Source of the DNA: Calothrix sp. NIES-2098
GTDB taxonomy: Bacteria; Cyanobacteriota; Cyanobacteriia; Cyanobacteriales; Nostocaceae
Assembly (NCBI GenBank): GCA_002368175.1
Contig: AP018172.1
Location: forward strand, 4,405,001-4,469,000
Length of the DNA: 64,000 bases
Reading direction: 5' to 3'
The notes under the pieces are model-generated. The model saw only the letters and a list, made by a program, of their open reading frames with translations, did not search any database and was not told where the DNA came from. Position numbers and translations under genes: made by a program. Numbering within the stretch: the stretch's first letter is position 1; every line of letters starts with the position of its first letter. This document shows positions 53,910 to 63,480 of this stretch, piece after piece.

Positions 53910-55721
53910 CTAACTTTGATCCAAACGCAAAACAGCCATAAACGCTTCTTGCGGAACATCTACCGTACCGACAGATTTCATCCGCTTCTTACCTTTTGCT
54001 TGCTTTTGCAAAAGTTTCTTCTTCCGGCTGATGTCACCGCCGTAGCACTTGGCTAGTACGTCCTTACGCAAAGCGGGGATGTGTTCGCTGGCGATAACTT
54101 TACTACCAATAGCTGCTTGAATCGGTACTTTAAATTGATGGCGGGGAATAAGTTCTTTGAGTTTCTCTGCCATTGAGCGCCCCACGTTGTAAGCTTTATC
54201 GCGGTGGACAATCATCGCCAAAGAATCTACCGGATCGCCATTAATCATAATATCCAGCTTCACCAGCGGATTTTCGCGATAACCAATCAGGTGATATTCC
54301 ATGCTGGCATAACCACGCGATCGCGATTTCATTTGATCAAAAAAGTCAGTGACGACTTCCGCTAAAGGAATCTCATATGTCAGTGTCGTCCGTCCTTGGG
54401 TGAGATATTTCATATCCTTGAAAATCCCCCGGCGGTTTTGCGACAACTCCATCAAAGTGCCAACGTAGGTTTCAGGTGTAATCATTTCTACCTGAACGTA
54501 AGGCTCCTCAATTTTTTCGCGCTCGTTAGGAGAGGGTAAATGGCTAGGATTATCGATATACAGTTCCTCACCTTTTAAAGTAGTTACCTTATAAACTACT
54601 GAAGGCGCTGTAATAATTAAATCTAAGTTGTATTCCCTTTCCAAGCGTTCTTGGACAATTTCCATGTGCAATAAACCCAAGAACCCACAACGGAAGCCAA
54701 AACCCATCGCGCTGGAAGTTTCTGGTTCGTAGTGTAAAGCAGCATCATTGAGTCTGAGCTTTTCTAGGGCTTCCCGTAAGTCTTCAAATTGGTCAGCATC
54801 GATGGGGAACATCCCACAAAACACCATTGGGTTGGCTTCTGTGTAACCGGGTAAAGGTTCTGCGGCTTTGGCGTTGGCGAGAGTAATAGTATCACCCACC
54901 CGCGCATCAGCTACAGCTTTAATAGCTGCTGCCAAATAACCCACTTCCCCAGCGTGGAGTTCGTCAACTTGCTTTTGGGTAGGAGAAAGAACCCCTAACT
55001 CGTCAATTTCATATTCTTTCTCAGAAGCCATTAAATAGATGCGATCGCCTTTTTTGAGACTACCATCCATCACCCGAAAGTAAACAATTACTCCTCGGTA
55101 GCTGTCGTAGTAGCTATCAAAAATTAACGCCCGCAAGCGCTGATCTACAGTATTGGGAGCTGGGGGTATGCGATCGACAATTGCCTCTAAAATCTCATCA
55201 ATGCCAATCCCTTCTTTAGCTGAGGCTAAAATTGCACCGCTGCAATCTAAACCGATAATTTCTTCAATTTCGCTAATAACTCGATCTGGCTCTGCGCCTG
55301 GTAAGTCGATTTTATTCAACACCGGAATAATTTCTAAATTATGTTCCAGAGCCAAATACACATTAGCCAGAGTTTGAGCTTCTACGCCTTGGGAAGCATC
55401 TACAACTAGCAGCGCTCCTTCACAAGCAGCAAGAGAGCGCGACACTTCATAAGAGAAATCTACGTGTCCCGGCGTATCAATTAAATTCAGCACATACTGC
55501 TGACCATCTTTAGCAGTGTAATTCATCCGGGCAGCTTGCAGCTTAATGGTAATGCCGCGCTCCCGTTCCAGATCCATATTATCGAGAAACTGTTCCTTCA
55601 TCTGCCGATCTTCAACAGTACCAGTAGCTTGGAGTAAGCGATCGGCTAGGGTTGATTTCCCGTGGTCAATGTGAGCAATAATACAAAAATTGCGAATGCG
55701 AACTGCGGGAACGTCAGTCAT
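53910..55721 (-). CDS. lepA: Elongation factor 4 (LepA)
   Basis: Ribosome-bound translational GTPase that remodels stalled ribosomes. The 603 residues contain FCIIAHIDHGKSTLADRLL (G1), the G2 region RERGITIK, DTPGHVDFSYEV (G3), NKIDLPGAEP (G4), then EF-Tu-like domain II, EF-G-like domains III and V and the unique C-terminal domain (GGDISRKKKLLQKQAKGKKRMK). Length is normal. Start ATG 55721. Confidence 0.97.
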   Translation of the reverse strand: MTDVPAVRIRNFCIIAHIDHGKSTLADRLLQATGTVEDRQMKEQFLDNMDLERERGITIKLQAARMNYTAKDGQQYVLNLIDTPGHVDFSYEVSRSLAACEGALLVVDASQGVEAQTLANVYLALEHNLEIIPVLNKIDLPGAEPDRVISEIEEIIGLDCSGAILASAKEGIGIDEILEAIVDRIPPAPNTVDQRLRALIFDSYYDSYRGVIVYFRVMDGSLKKGDRIYLMASEKEYEIDELGVLSPTQKQVDELHAGEVGYLAAAIKAVADARVGDTITLANAKAAEPLPGYTEANPMVFCGMFPIDADQFEDLREALEKLRLNDAALHYEPETSSAMGFGFRCGFLGLLHMEIVQERLEREYNLDLIITAPSVVYKVTTLKGEELYIDNPSHLPSPNEREKIEEPYVQVEMITPETYVGTLMELSQNRRGIFKDMKYLTQGRTTLTYEIPLAEVVTDFFDQMKSRSRGYASMEYHLIGYRENPLVKLDIMINGDPVDSLAMIVHRDKAYNVGRSMAEKLKELIPRHQFKVPIQAAIGSKVIASEHIPALRKDVLAKCYGGDISRKKKLLQKQAKGKKRMKSVGTVDVPQEAFMAVLRLDQS

Positions 55722-56199
55722 ATACTATCTTTGCTGAAGAAGCAACCAAAATTATAAGAGCAATTTACTTAATGTATTTTAATGCTTTCTTAGCCAATGG
55801 TCTGTGGTCATTTGTCCAGAGTCGAAAGTCATTACTTATTTCTTTCTCGCCCTGCTCCCCCAGTCTCTAGGAAGAATCTAGATAAAGTCTATTGTTCGCT
55901 GCTCGTATTGATCGACCAGAAGCGTACAATAAATATGTATAAGTACATAGTGTAGAGATCGTGGGTAATTTCAGCCGTAATTGCCCGTAATAATTGATTT
56001 ACTGACAAAAATTCAACAAAGCTACTGTATCGTGTCTTTTATGAAAATTGCCACTTACAAGCAGAAGCTGTTACTTTGGTAAGATTTCGGGGAACTATGT
56101 AACTATAAATTTTTGCATTTGTCAGTAAACTAATCCGAAATTCATAATAGTACTGCTTTACAAAGCTTTTGACACAACAATTTCAGAGTATATAAACCT
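55722..56199. repeat. Spacer lepA / RHH gene with paired 12-bp inverted repeats
   Basis: Divergent spacer of 478 bases. TTTACTGACAAA at 55998-56009 and its exact complement TTTGTCAGTAAA at 56118-56129 face each other across 108 bases. Flanking bases also partly agree (GATT before the left arm, AATC after the right). It may be a MITE or an operator pair. A further dyad TATGTA-TAAG-TACATA lies at 55934-55949. No ORF. Confidence 0.5.
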
Positions 56200-56436
56200 A
56201 TGAATATGAAAGAAAAAGCTACCGATGCGGAACACAGACAAGCCGATAAGGTAGAAATTGCTGTCCGCTTAGATTCTGAGTTAGTAGAGCAAATTCAGCA
56301 TTTAACTAACGATCCAAGTAAAGTGATTGAAGTGGCGATTCGGCAATGGTTGCGGGGCGAAGTTCCTAGAGATGATGAACTGACACGTACCCCTGTACGC
56401 GCTCCGATTCCACCGCGAGGAGAATGGAACGATTGA
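56200..56436 (+). CDS. Small ribbon-helix-helix-like protein
   Basis: 78 residues, with an N-terminal charged part then KVEIAVRLDSELVEQIQHLTNDPSKVIEVAIRQWLRGE, which has the strand-helix-helix pattern of CopG/RHH DNA-binding antitoxin-like proteins, and a Pro/Arg-rich tail (RTPVRAPIPPRGEWND). No toxin gene lies within 130 bases on the same strand, so it is probably a solitary regulator. Its upstream region contains the 12-bp inverted repeats, a possible binding site. Confidence 0.7.
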   Translation: MNMKEKATDAEHRQADKVEIAVRLDSELVEQIQHLTNDPSKVIEVAIRQWLRGEVPRDDELTRTPVRAPIPPRGEWND

Positions 56437-56570
56437 ATATAAATAAAATGTAAATCAAAAATCAAAAAATTGTAAAATTTGCCACTTTGGCTGAGATCAT
56501 CACCAAAACTTTCAATAAAGACTCCAAAGCTGTAATAATTTATGCCACACTTTAAGCAGCTTTAGTAATA

Positions 56571-58367
56571 ATGTTGTCGGCTGCTATTTGTCTATCCAAC
56601 TCGATAATGACTATTACTGCCAATTCTCAATTGCCGAATTTATTCTCCCAGAATCGAAACTCTATTAATAATCACACTGATTACATGTCACCAACTCTAG
56701 GAGCTGAGTTGGTATATACACAAGATGAGTCAGGGCGTTACCTGACTTTTTGTTGGCAGCACAGTGAGCTTCTGGGGTTAAATCCTGACCAGATAATTGA
56801 TGAGTTCAATGATGAGGCTACCTTTGAACCAGTAGATAAGGTTGCTTATTTGGAGAGGTTGCACCAGATTTTGACAAGTTTGGTGCCGGAAAAATTGCAG
56901 TGCTGGTTTAGTTATGGCCAGGAGTTGTTTGAATTGGAGTTGGTAATTACTCCGATTATGCCGCAATTGGGTAAAGCGGCTACCACTGTTTTAGTGATGG
57001 GACGCTTACTCCAAGCTAAAGTCAACATCAGCAAAGTAGATGTAATTACCAAAACACCTACACAGATAGAGTTGGCTTTACGCTCGCAGCAACACCAAAG
57101 ACTGGTTAATCGAATTACCAAAAATATTCGCCGCAATCTCGATATAGACATTATTTGGCAGCAAACAGTTGATAGTTTGGGAAAAGTGCTGCGGCTAGAA
57201 CGGTGTATTATTTGCCCCTATCAGCCTTCTAGCTCCAAAGTGCGCGTCATTGCAGAATATCATCAGCCAGAGTGCAAATCCCTACTGGGTGTAGACATAA
57301 ATTTAGCTACTGAACCTGCATTTGCTCAAGCCGTGGCTACCTTAGAACCGATAGTCATGGAAGTACCGGGGTATAGTTTGTGTCCACACCAGAAAATTTT
57401 AGTGGTAGCTACATCCTATCAAGACCAAGCAAATGGATTGGTGGCATTGACTTTGCGGGATGAATGCTACCCACTAACAGATGCAGAAATCGAATTAGCC
57501 AAAGAGGTGGCCGATCAGCTGGGAACAGCGATCGCTCATGCTACTTTATACAAAGAATTAGAAGCAGCCCGTCAAAAAGCCGAAGATGCTTCCCGGCTCA
57601 AAAGTGAGTTTCTGGCCAATGTATCCCATGAAATTCGCACCCCCCTGAATGGCATGATTGGATTTTTGAAGCTGATTTTAGAGGGGATGGCAGACGATCC
57701 TGAAGAACAAAATCAGTTTCTGCAAGAGGCTCACCACTTATCGATTCATCTGTTGAATATCATCAACGATATCTTAGACATTGCCAAAATCGAAGCTGGC
57801 AAAATGGACTTAGATTGCACTCCGGTTCAATTAGCTGAGTTATTTAGTGATGTAGACAACTTCATGCGTCCCCAAGCCGAAATGAGAAACCTCAGCTTCC
57901 GGATGCAAATGCCTTCTACCTCAGATGAAATTATTGTTCAAGGGAACTACCAACGGCTGCTACAAGTAATGCTTAATCTGGTAGGTAATGCAATTAAATT
58001 TACTCAAGAAGGTGGCATTACTATCAGTGCCGATATCGCCCTCAAAAAGACAAAATTCCAAGACCAGGAATATCCAGGTATGGTGAGAGTACGGGTAGCA
58101 GACACAGGTATTGGTGTTTCTTTAGACAAACAAGACAAGCTATTTCAATTATTTTCTCAAGTTGATGGCTCTCGCACCCGCCAATATGGGGGTACAGGTT
58201 TGGGATTGGCAATATCCCAGAAGCTGGTAGAGGCAATGGGTGGTGAGGTACATTTTTATAGTCTAGGAGAAGGACTTGGCTCCACAGTGACATTTACAGT
58301 GCCTCTTTATCAACAACCACTAATCGTTTCCTCCAGTGACAACGATTTACAGAATGGCATCTGTTAG
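56571..58367 (+). CDS. GAF-domain hybrid-type histidine kinase
   Basis: 598 residues, no transmembrane helix. N-terminal PAS-like region (about 45-165, LTFCWQHSELLGLNPDQIID), a GAF domain (about 195-335, RLERCIICPYQPSS and LVALTLRDECYPLT), a short coiled coil, a HisKA box with His353 (ANVSHEIRTPLNGMIGF) and an HATPase domain (VGNAIKFTQEGGITI, DTGIGVSL, GGTGLGLAISQKLVEA). No receiver is attached and no regulator is adjacent. ATG 56571 is taken; ATG 56607 is an alternative. The lack of bilin-type Cys at GAF gives no evidence of a light sensor. Confidence 0.88.
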   Translation: MLSAAICLSNSIMTITANSQLPNLFSQNRNSINNHTDYMSPTLGAELVYTQDESGRYLTFCWQHSELLGLNPDQIIDEFNDEATFEPVDKVAYLERLHQILTSLVPEKLQCWFSYGQELFELELVITPIMPQLGKAATTVLVMGRLLQAKVNISKVDVITKTPTQIELALRSQQHQRLVNRITKNIRRNLDIDIIWQQTVDSLGKVLRLERCIICPYQPSSSKVRVIAEYHQPECKSLLGVDINLATEPAFAQAVATLEPIVMEVPGYSLCPHQKILVVATSYQDQANGLVALTLRDECYPLTDAEIELAKEVADQLGTAIAHATLYKELEAARQKAEDASRLKSEFLANVSHEIRTPLNGMIGFLKLILEGMADDPEEQNQFLQEAHHLSIHLLNIINDILDIAKIEAGKMDLDCTPVQLAELFSDVDNFMRPQAEMRNLSFRMQMPSTSDEIIVQGNYQRLLQVMLNLVGNAIKFTQEGGITISADIALKKTKFQDQEYPGMVRVRVADTGIGVSLDKQDKLFQLFSQVDGSRTRQYGGTGLGLAISQKLVEAMGGEVHFYSLGEGLGSTVTFTVPLYQQPLIVSSSDNDLQNGIC

Positions 58368-58748
58368 CCAATTATCTAATTTTTCTATTTATAAAATAGC
58401 TTTAACAATAGATTTGCTAATACAGACAAAAACTACAAAACAGTTTTAGTTACATTGTCAATCGCTTGCAGTGTTATGCACTTGGAATATTACTAAACAG
58501 TACAGCAAAGCTACACAATAAAGAAATATCATTCAATACAGCCTCTAGATTGAAAAATTTATGCTATGGCTGAAAGTCATCACAAATAGATAACTGGCTA
58601 TCCACAGCTAACAACTAGCTGCAATTAGATCTAGGATCGTTTTAACAAAGCAAGAAAATAAAATTTTGGGAACGAGCTTTATAGTTGTGCTTTAGCTCCA
58701 CTATAGACTGATGTCCCATTCCCTCCGTTAACTTACAGGTCTAAAACT
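58368..58748. other. Spacer kinase / nfu
   Basis: About 380 AT-rich bases with no ORF and no convincing hairpin. The nfu promoter must be here. Nothing more is seen. Confidence 0.35.
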
Positions 58749-58979
58749 ATGGAACTTACCGTTGACAACGTAGAAACTGTGTTAGATGAAATGCGCCCTT
58801 ACTTAATGTCTGATGGCGGCAACGTGGAACTAGTAGAACTGGATGGGCCTGTGGTCAAATTGCGCTTGCAAGGAGCCTGCGGTTCTTGTCCCAGCTCTAC
58901 CATGACCTTAAGAATGGGTATTGAGCGCCGCTTGCGAGAAATGATTCCTGAAATTGCCGAAGTTGAGCAAGTTATCTAG
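58749..58979 (+). CDS. nfu: NifU C-terminal-domain Fe-S scaffold (Nfu)
   Basis: 76 residues consisting only of the Nfu domain; assembles and delivers [4Fe-4S] or [2Fe-2S] clusters, essential for photosystem I in cyanobacteria. The cluster motif CGSCPSS (Cys-x2-Cys, about 44-50) is conserved, with LRPYLMSDGGNVELV at the start and MTLRMGIERRLREMIPEI after it. Length is typical for stand-alone cyanobacterial NfuA/CnfU. Likely sulfur donor: the desulfurase at 48650. Confidence 0.96.
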   Translation: MELTVDNVETVLDEMRPYLMSDGGNVELVELDGPVVKLRLQGACGSCPSSTMTLRMGIERRLREMIPEIAEVEQVI

Positions 58980-59000
58980 GAACTAGGGAAGGGGACAAGG

Positions 59001-59030
59001 GAGTGTGGGGAGTGTGGGGAGTGTGGGGAG
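59001..59030. repeat. Three 9-bp units GAGTGTGGG
   Basis: Exact tandem copies at 59001, 59010 and 59019, then GAG, right after nfu. Same unit as at 43643 and 49835. It is followed at about 59095-59225 by a GC-richer dispersed repeat (GGCAGAGCCGCCCAACGCAG). Confidence 0.7.
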
Positions 59031-59260
59031 TTTTCTTCCCCATCTCCTCATTTTCCCCCGGTTGGTGAGTTTCGACTCCGCTCAATTACCGCGAAGTCGA
59101 AGCACTCCCCGATCTCTTCTCCATGCCCAATGACGGCAGTTGCTACAACGCGGGAAACCCCAACGGACACTTGCTTCAAGTCGGCAGAGCCGCCCAACGC
59201 AGTGTCCTCCGCAACGCACTGCCTCCCCCATGCCCATTGCCCATTACCTCCTCATTCCCT

Positions 59261-61495
59261 ATGACCCAACCTCTGTACGTCGCCTTTATCTGGCATCAAC
59301 ATCAGCCGCTGTACAAATCTCCTGGCAGCGGCGTTTCGTTATCTTCCAGCCAACAGTACCGCTTACCTTGGGTCAGGTTGCATGGCACCAAGGATTATCT
59401 GGATTTGGTGTTACTTCTAGAGAGGTATCCTAAGTTACACCAAACGGTGAATTTGGTTCCCTCTCTGATATTGCAACTGGAAGATTACATTGCGGGTACG
59501 GCTTTCGATCCCTATCTCACAGCCAGTTTGACACCAGTTGAGCAACTGACTCAGCAACAGCGAGAATTTATTGTTCAACACTTTTTTGATGCCAATCACC
59601 ACACTCTGATTGATCCTCATCCCCGCTATGGGCAGTTGTATCATCAAAGACAGGAACAAGGTCAAGCTTGGTGTTTAGAGAATTGGCAGCTGCAAGATTA
59701 CAGCGATTTACTAGCTTGGCACAATTTAGCGTGGATCGATCCGCTGTTTTGGGATGACCCAGAAATTGCTGGTTGGTTAAAGCAAGGTCGAAATTTTACT
59801 TTAAGCGATCGCCAGCGCATTTATTCTAAGCAAAGGGAAATTATCGGTCGCATTATTCCTCAACACCGGAAAATGCAAGCGGCTGGGCAGCTAGAAGTCA
59901 CAACAACGCCCTACACTCACCCAATTTTGCCTTTACTCGCTGATACTAATTCCGGTCGCGTAGCTGTACCGCAGATGAATTTGCCACAACGACGCTTTCA
60001 GTGGGCAGAAGACATTCCCCGCCATTTACGCAAAGCTTGGGAATTATATACAGACCGCTTTGGGCAAGAACCCCGTGGTTTATGGCCTTCCGAACAGTCC
60101 GTTAGTCCAGAAATATTACCGTATATTATTAAACAAGGTTTTAAGTGGATTTGCTCGGATGAGGCTGTTTTGGGATGGACACTAAAACACTTTTTCCATC
60201 GCGATGGGGCGGGAAATGTGGAGGAACCAGAATTACTATACCGACCCTATCGCCTAGAAACCCCAGCAGGTGATTTAGCAATTGTCTTCCGCGATCACAG
60301 ATTATCAGATTTGATTGGCTTTACTTATGGGGCAATGCCAGCCAAACAGGCAGCCGCAAACTTAGTCGGACACCTGCAAGCGATCGCTAAAATGCAAAAA
60401 GACAGGCATAGCGACCAGCCGTGGTTAGTTACCATTGCCTTAGATGGCGAAAACTGCTGGGAATTTTATCCCCAAGACGGCAAACCCTTCCTAGAAGCCT
60501 TATATCAAAGCCTCAGCAACGAACCTCACCTCAAACTCGTCACCGTCTCCGAATTCCTCGAACAATTTCCCGCCACAGTGACTATCCCCGGAGAACAACT
60601 GCATAGCGGTTCTTGGGTAGATGGTAGCTTTACTACCTGGATTGGCGACCCTGCCAAAAACCGTGCTTGGGACTACCTCACACAAGCCAGGGAAACTCTC
60701 GCCAGTCACCCAGAAGCTACAGAAGAAAATAACCCAGAAGCATGGGAAGCTTTGTACGCCGCCGAAGGTTCCGACTGGTTTTGGTGGTTTGGTGAAGGAC
60801 ATTCCTCAAATCAAGATGCAATTTTTGACCAGTTATTTCGGGAACATCTCTACGGTATTTACAAAGCGTTAAATGAACCTGTACCGCCCTATCTCAGACA
60901 ACCAGTAGAAGCCCATACAGCGCGGGCAGACCATACGCCACAAGGATTTATTCATCCTGTCATCGATGGTAAGGGTGATGAACAAGATTGGGACAAAGCT
61001 GGACGCATCGAAATCGGCGGCGCACGGGGAACAATGCACAGCAGCAGTCCCATCCAGCGACTTTGGTATGGGGTAGACCACCTAAATTTTTATTTGCGGA
61101 TGGACTTGAAAAGCGGCGTTGTCCCAGGGCGAGGTTTTCCCACAGAGTTGAATTTGCTCTGGTTCTATCCCGATAAAACCATGCACAATAGTCCAATTCC
61201 TTTGGCGGATGTGCCAGATATTGCACCAGTTAATTATCTGTTTCACCACCATTTGGAGATTAACTTACTCACGCAATCGATTCAGTTTCGAGAAGCAGCA
61301 GAACATTTTCAATGGCATCCCCGGTTTAGTCGCGCTCAAGTAGCTTTTAATACCTGTTTAGAAGTGGCAGTCCCGTGGGCAGATTTACAAGTGCCACCAG
61401 ATTACCCCCTGCGGCTGATTTTTGTCTTGTCAGATGACGGGCAATTCTCTAGCTATCTGCCAGAAAATGCTTTAATTCCAATTGAGGTTCCTTAA
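59261..61495 (+). CDS. Glycoside hydrolase family 57 protein (amylase/branching-type)
   Basis: 744 residues. GH57 motifs in order: FIWHQHQPLYKSPG (about 7-20), TYPYTHPILPLL-like segment TTPYTHPILPLLAD, the nucleophile region RGLWPSEQSVSPEI (Glu), DGENCWEFYPQDG (Asp acid/base), and the C-terminal helical region. A beta-sandwich extension follows (HPVIDGKGDEQDWDKAGRIE onward). It should act on alpha-glucans such as glycogen. I chose ATG 59261 because the open upstream 46 codons are a dispersed intergenic repeat. Confidence 0.88.
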   Translation: MTQPLYVAFIWHQHQPLYKSPGSGVSLSSSQQYRLPWVRLHGTKDYLDLVLLLERYPKLHQTVNLVPSLILQLEDYIAGTAFDPYLTASLTPVEQLTQQQREFIVQHFFDANHHTLIDPHPRYGQLYHQRQEQGQAWCLENWQLQDYSDLLAWHNLAWIDPLFWDDPEIAGWLKQGRNFTLSDRQRIYSKQREIIGRIIPQHRKMQAAGQLEVTTTPYTHPILPLLADTNSGRVAVPQMNLPQRRFQWAEDIPRHLRKAWELYTDRFGQEPRGLWPSEQSVSPEILPYIIKQGFKWICSDEAVLGWTLKHFFHRDGAGNVEEPELLYRPYRLETPAGDLAIVFRDHRLSDLIGFTYGAMPAKQAAANLVGHLQAIAKMQKDRHSDQPWLVTIALDGENCWEFYPQDGKPFLEALYQSLSNEPHLKLVTVSEFLEQFPATVTIPGEQLHSGSWVDGSFTTWIGDPAKNRAWDYLTQARETLASHPEATEENNPEAWEALYAAEGSDWFWWFGEGHSSNQDAIFDQLFREHLYGIYKALNEPVPPYLRQPVEAHTARADHTPQGFIHPVIDGKGDEQDWDKAGRIEIGGARGTMHSSSPIQRLWYGVDHLNFYLRMDLKSGVVPGRGFPTELNLLWFYPDKTMHNSPIPLADVPDIAPVNYLFHHHLEINLLTQSIQFREAAEHFQWHPRFSRAQVAFNTCLEVAVPWADLQVPPDYPLRLIFVLSDDGQFSSYLPENALIPIEVP

Positions 61496-61511
61496 TTGGC
61501 ATCAATTAGAA

Positions 61512-61565
61512 AATCCCCGGACTGAATAAGGACGCGCTCTAATTTATTCGCACCGTCTGGGGATT
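61512..61565. terminator. Hairpin after the GH57 gene
   Basis: Outer arms AATCCCCGGAC (61512-61522) and GTCTGGGGATT (61555-61565) with one wobble, inner arms GAATAA/TTATTC. It is 16 bases after the GH57 stop. There is no T-run, so it is a structure or a processed terminator rather than a textbook one. Confidence 0.5.
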
Positions 61566-61574
61566 CTACTGACA

Positions 61575-61706
61575 CAGTATATCAAGCTAGTTCAGCAAGA
61601 AAAGCCAAAATATGCTCGTTCTTATGCATTATCAATTGAACGAGATCCAGAATTTCAAAAGGTATTAAGTGTTTTAAAACGCATTGGTCAATTAATTTTG
61701 TTGTAA
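61575..61706 (+). pseudogene. C-terminal fragment of the PD-(D/E)XK nuclease-like family
   Basis: The frame reads QYIKLVQQEKPKYARSYALS then EFQKVLSVLKRIGQLILL and TAA, matching the last 40 residues of the protein at 47108 (FIKLIQKTQPIYALSDRFSL, LNILKKIGQAI). The rest of the gene is missing: it abuts the hairpin at 61512-61565. A decayed third copy. Confidence 0.7.
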
Positions 61707-61815
61707 ACAATTCCCTATTCGCAAAACAATAAAGCCAGGCAAGCAACTGCTCACCTGACTTAAGTTATGGAACTTGGAGCGTATGATACTGAATGGATAT
61801 TCTAGTATTTATTCT

Positions 61816-62265
61816 CTATTTACCAAAAGCATCCTTGATGTTGTCTACAGCGCGTTCAACAGCATTTTTTGTGTTATCTACTGCTTTTTGAGTCCTAGCT
61901 GCATCTTCTTCTGCTCTGCGCTCAATTGTATTTCGGTCTCTTTTTGCTTTGCGCTCAACAAAACTACCATTGTCATCGGTTGCATTTTCAACTCGACGGG
62001 CGTTTTTATTAGCAGTTTCCTCAACCTTATCTGCTGTATCGCGGATGAAATTCTTGGCGCGTCGAGCATCTTCACTGGCTTTGCTTTGAACGCGATCGCC
62101 TGCGTCAGCTGTTGCGATTAAGTTTACAGCAGGATTAGCCATTGCTGCGGTGTTGGAGAAAAATGCACCTTGCCAAACAAAAGCAAACGCTGATACACAA
62201 AGTACAGTTGTAGCTATCCAACGTCCTATAACTGAAGCTTTTTTAGTAAAATAATTTTGTTTCAT
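61816..62265 (-). CDS. Exported charged helical protein, LEA/CsbD-like
   Basis: 149 residues. After a basic N-terminus and signal peptide (WIATTVLCVSAFAFVWQGAF, cleaved near AMA), the rest is a highly charged helix rich in Ala, Lys, Asp, Glu and Asn, with 11-residue-like repeats (DARRAKNFIRDTADKVEETA, VERKAKRDRNTIERRAEE, DNTKNAVERAVDNIKDAFGK). It resembles stress-induced LEA-like proteins. No enzyme motif. ATG 62265 is used with GGAG upstream. Confidence 0.8.
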   Translation of the reverse strand: MKQNYFTKKASVIGRWIATTVLCVSAFAFVWQGAFFSNTAAMANPAVNLIATADAGDRVQSKASEDARRAKNFIRDTADKVEETANKNARRVENATDDNGSFVERKAKRDRNTIERRAEEDAARTQKAVDNTKNAVERAVDNIKDAFGK

Positions 62266-62645
62266 AGAATACAATCTCCATTACATTTAGCATTCTATTT
62301 TTACTTCATCAGACTCATCAGCTAAAACGTCCTTGAGGTAGAGGTTATGCCTTCATCAGTTACCAAAAGAATTACCTCTTTCAATAGAGACAATCAATGA
62401 ATGTCAAACCCGATCTGCTTCCTAGCGAAGTCGAAGGGAGCATTGTTTTACTGGCTAAGGGTTAAAAAAGCCACAGGAAGCGAGGATTCATTTAGTTATT
62501 TGTTTAGGGAACCTACTTCTGCTCGCTGAGTGGAGTGGTTAATGAACTTTGTAGACGTGTCGAAGTTAGGTATAAAGTTATTTTTTCCAGGGTAAACTAT
62601 TTTTTATATCTCAATCGTTTATATAAACTTTATGGGTGTGAAAAT
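62266..62645. other. Divergent spacer before phytochelatin synthase
   Basis: About 380 bases containing both promoters. A dispersed CGAAGTCGAAGGGAGC-like repeat lies at about 62425-62445. No ORF or riboswitch is seen. Confidence 0.35.
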
Positions 62646-63365
62646 ATGTCTATCAAATCATTTATCAGATTGTTCTTATTAGGTCTTTGTTTAAGTAGCG
62701 GTACTGTATTAGCTCAAACCCTTTCTCTTACACCTAATTTAATTAATTTCAACTCAAGAGAAGGTGAGAAATTGTTAATTGAAAGTCAAGCTAGAGAAGA
62801 TTTTTTCCCACTTAGCAGCCAGTTTATTACGCAAAATAATCAAGCCTATTGTGGCGTTGCGAGTATTGTAATGGTTCTGAATAGCCTAGGGATTCCTGCG
62901 CCAGAAGCACCACAATACAAACCATATAGAGTATTTACTCAAGAAAACTTTTTTAGTAACGCAAAAACTAAAGCAGTAATTACTGCTGAGGATGTTTCTC
63001 GTCAAGGGATGACTTTAGATCAGTTGGGTGGATTATTGGGAAGTTATGGTGTAAAAGTTGGGGTTTATCATGCTGGTGATATTGGTTTAGACAACTTTCG
63101 GAAATTAGCAGCCGAGAATTTACAACAACCAAATAATTTTGTGATAGTTAATTATTTACGCAAGGCAATTGGACAGGAGAAAGGTGGTCATATTTCTCCT
63201 TTGGCTGCATATAATAAAGAAACAGATAGATTTTTAATATTGGATGTTTCTCGCTACAAATATCCACCTGTTTGGGTGAAGGCGGAAGAGTTGTGGAAAG
63301 CAATGGCAACTCTCGATGCGGCTTCTGGTAAAACTAGAGGATTTGTAGTTGTAAGTAAGAATTGA
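62646..63365 (+). CDS. Phytochelatin synthase-like gamma-glutamylcysteine dipeptidyl enzyme
   Basis: 239 residues, similar in length to the one-domain prokaryotic PCS of Nostoc (about 242). Known relatives cleave Gly from glutathione and make little phytochelatin. A signal peptide (about 1-23, ending VLAQ) suggests the periplasm. The papain-like core has catalytic Cys69 in NNQAYCGVASIVMVLNSLG, the His in GGHISPLAAYN and the Asp in ILDVSRYKYPP. ATG 62646 gives the signal peptide; upstream codons would add a charged extension. It is 115 bases before the gamma-glutamyltranspeptidase gene. Confidence 0.93.
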   Translation: MSIKSFIRLFLLGLCLSSGTVLAQTLSLTPNLINFNSREGEKLLIESQAREDFFPLSSQFITQNNQAYCGVASIVMVLNSLGIPAPEAPQYKPYRVFTQENFFSNAKTKAVITAEDVSRQGMTLDQLGGLLGSYGVKVGVYHAGDIGLDNFRKLAAENLQQPNNFVIVNYLRKAIGQEKGGHISPLAAYNKETDRFLILDVSRYKYPPVWVKAEELWKAMATLDAASGKTRGFVVVSKN

Positions 63366-63480
63366 TAATTTTATCGAGCTTGATTAAATCGAGTTTGAGT
63401 AATATTTATTAAAACGAACTATAGCTAATTTTGTAAGGTATTTTCATGTACGCTGAAAATATTCTTTAAAATTTACGCAT

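Noticed and set aside
56200..56570. Toxin-antitoxin pair at the RHH-like gene
   Set aside because: No toxin-sized frame follows or precedes it on the same strand; the next gene is a kinase 134 bases away.
59123..59260. N-terminal extension of the GH57 protein
   Set aside because: These 46 codons lie in a dispersed intergenic repeat; the conserved protein begins at MTQPLYVAFIWHQHQP.
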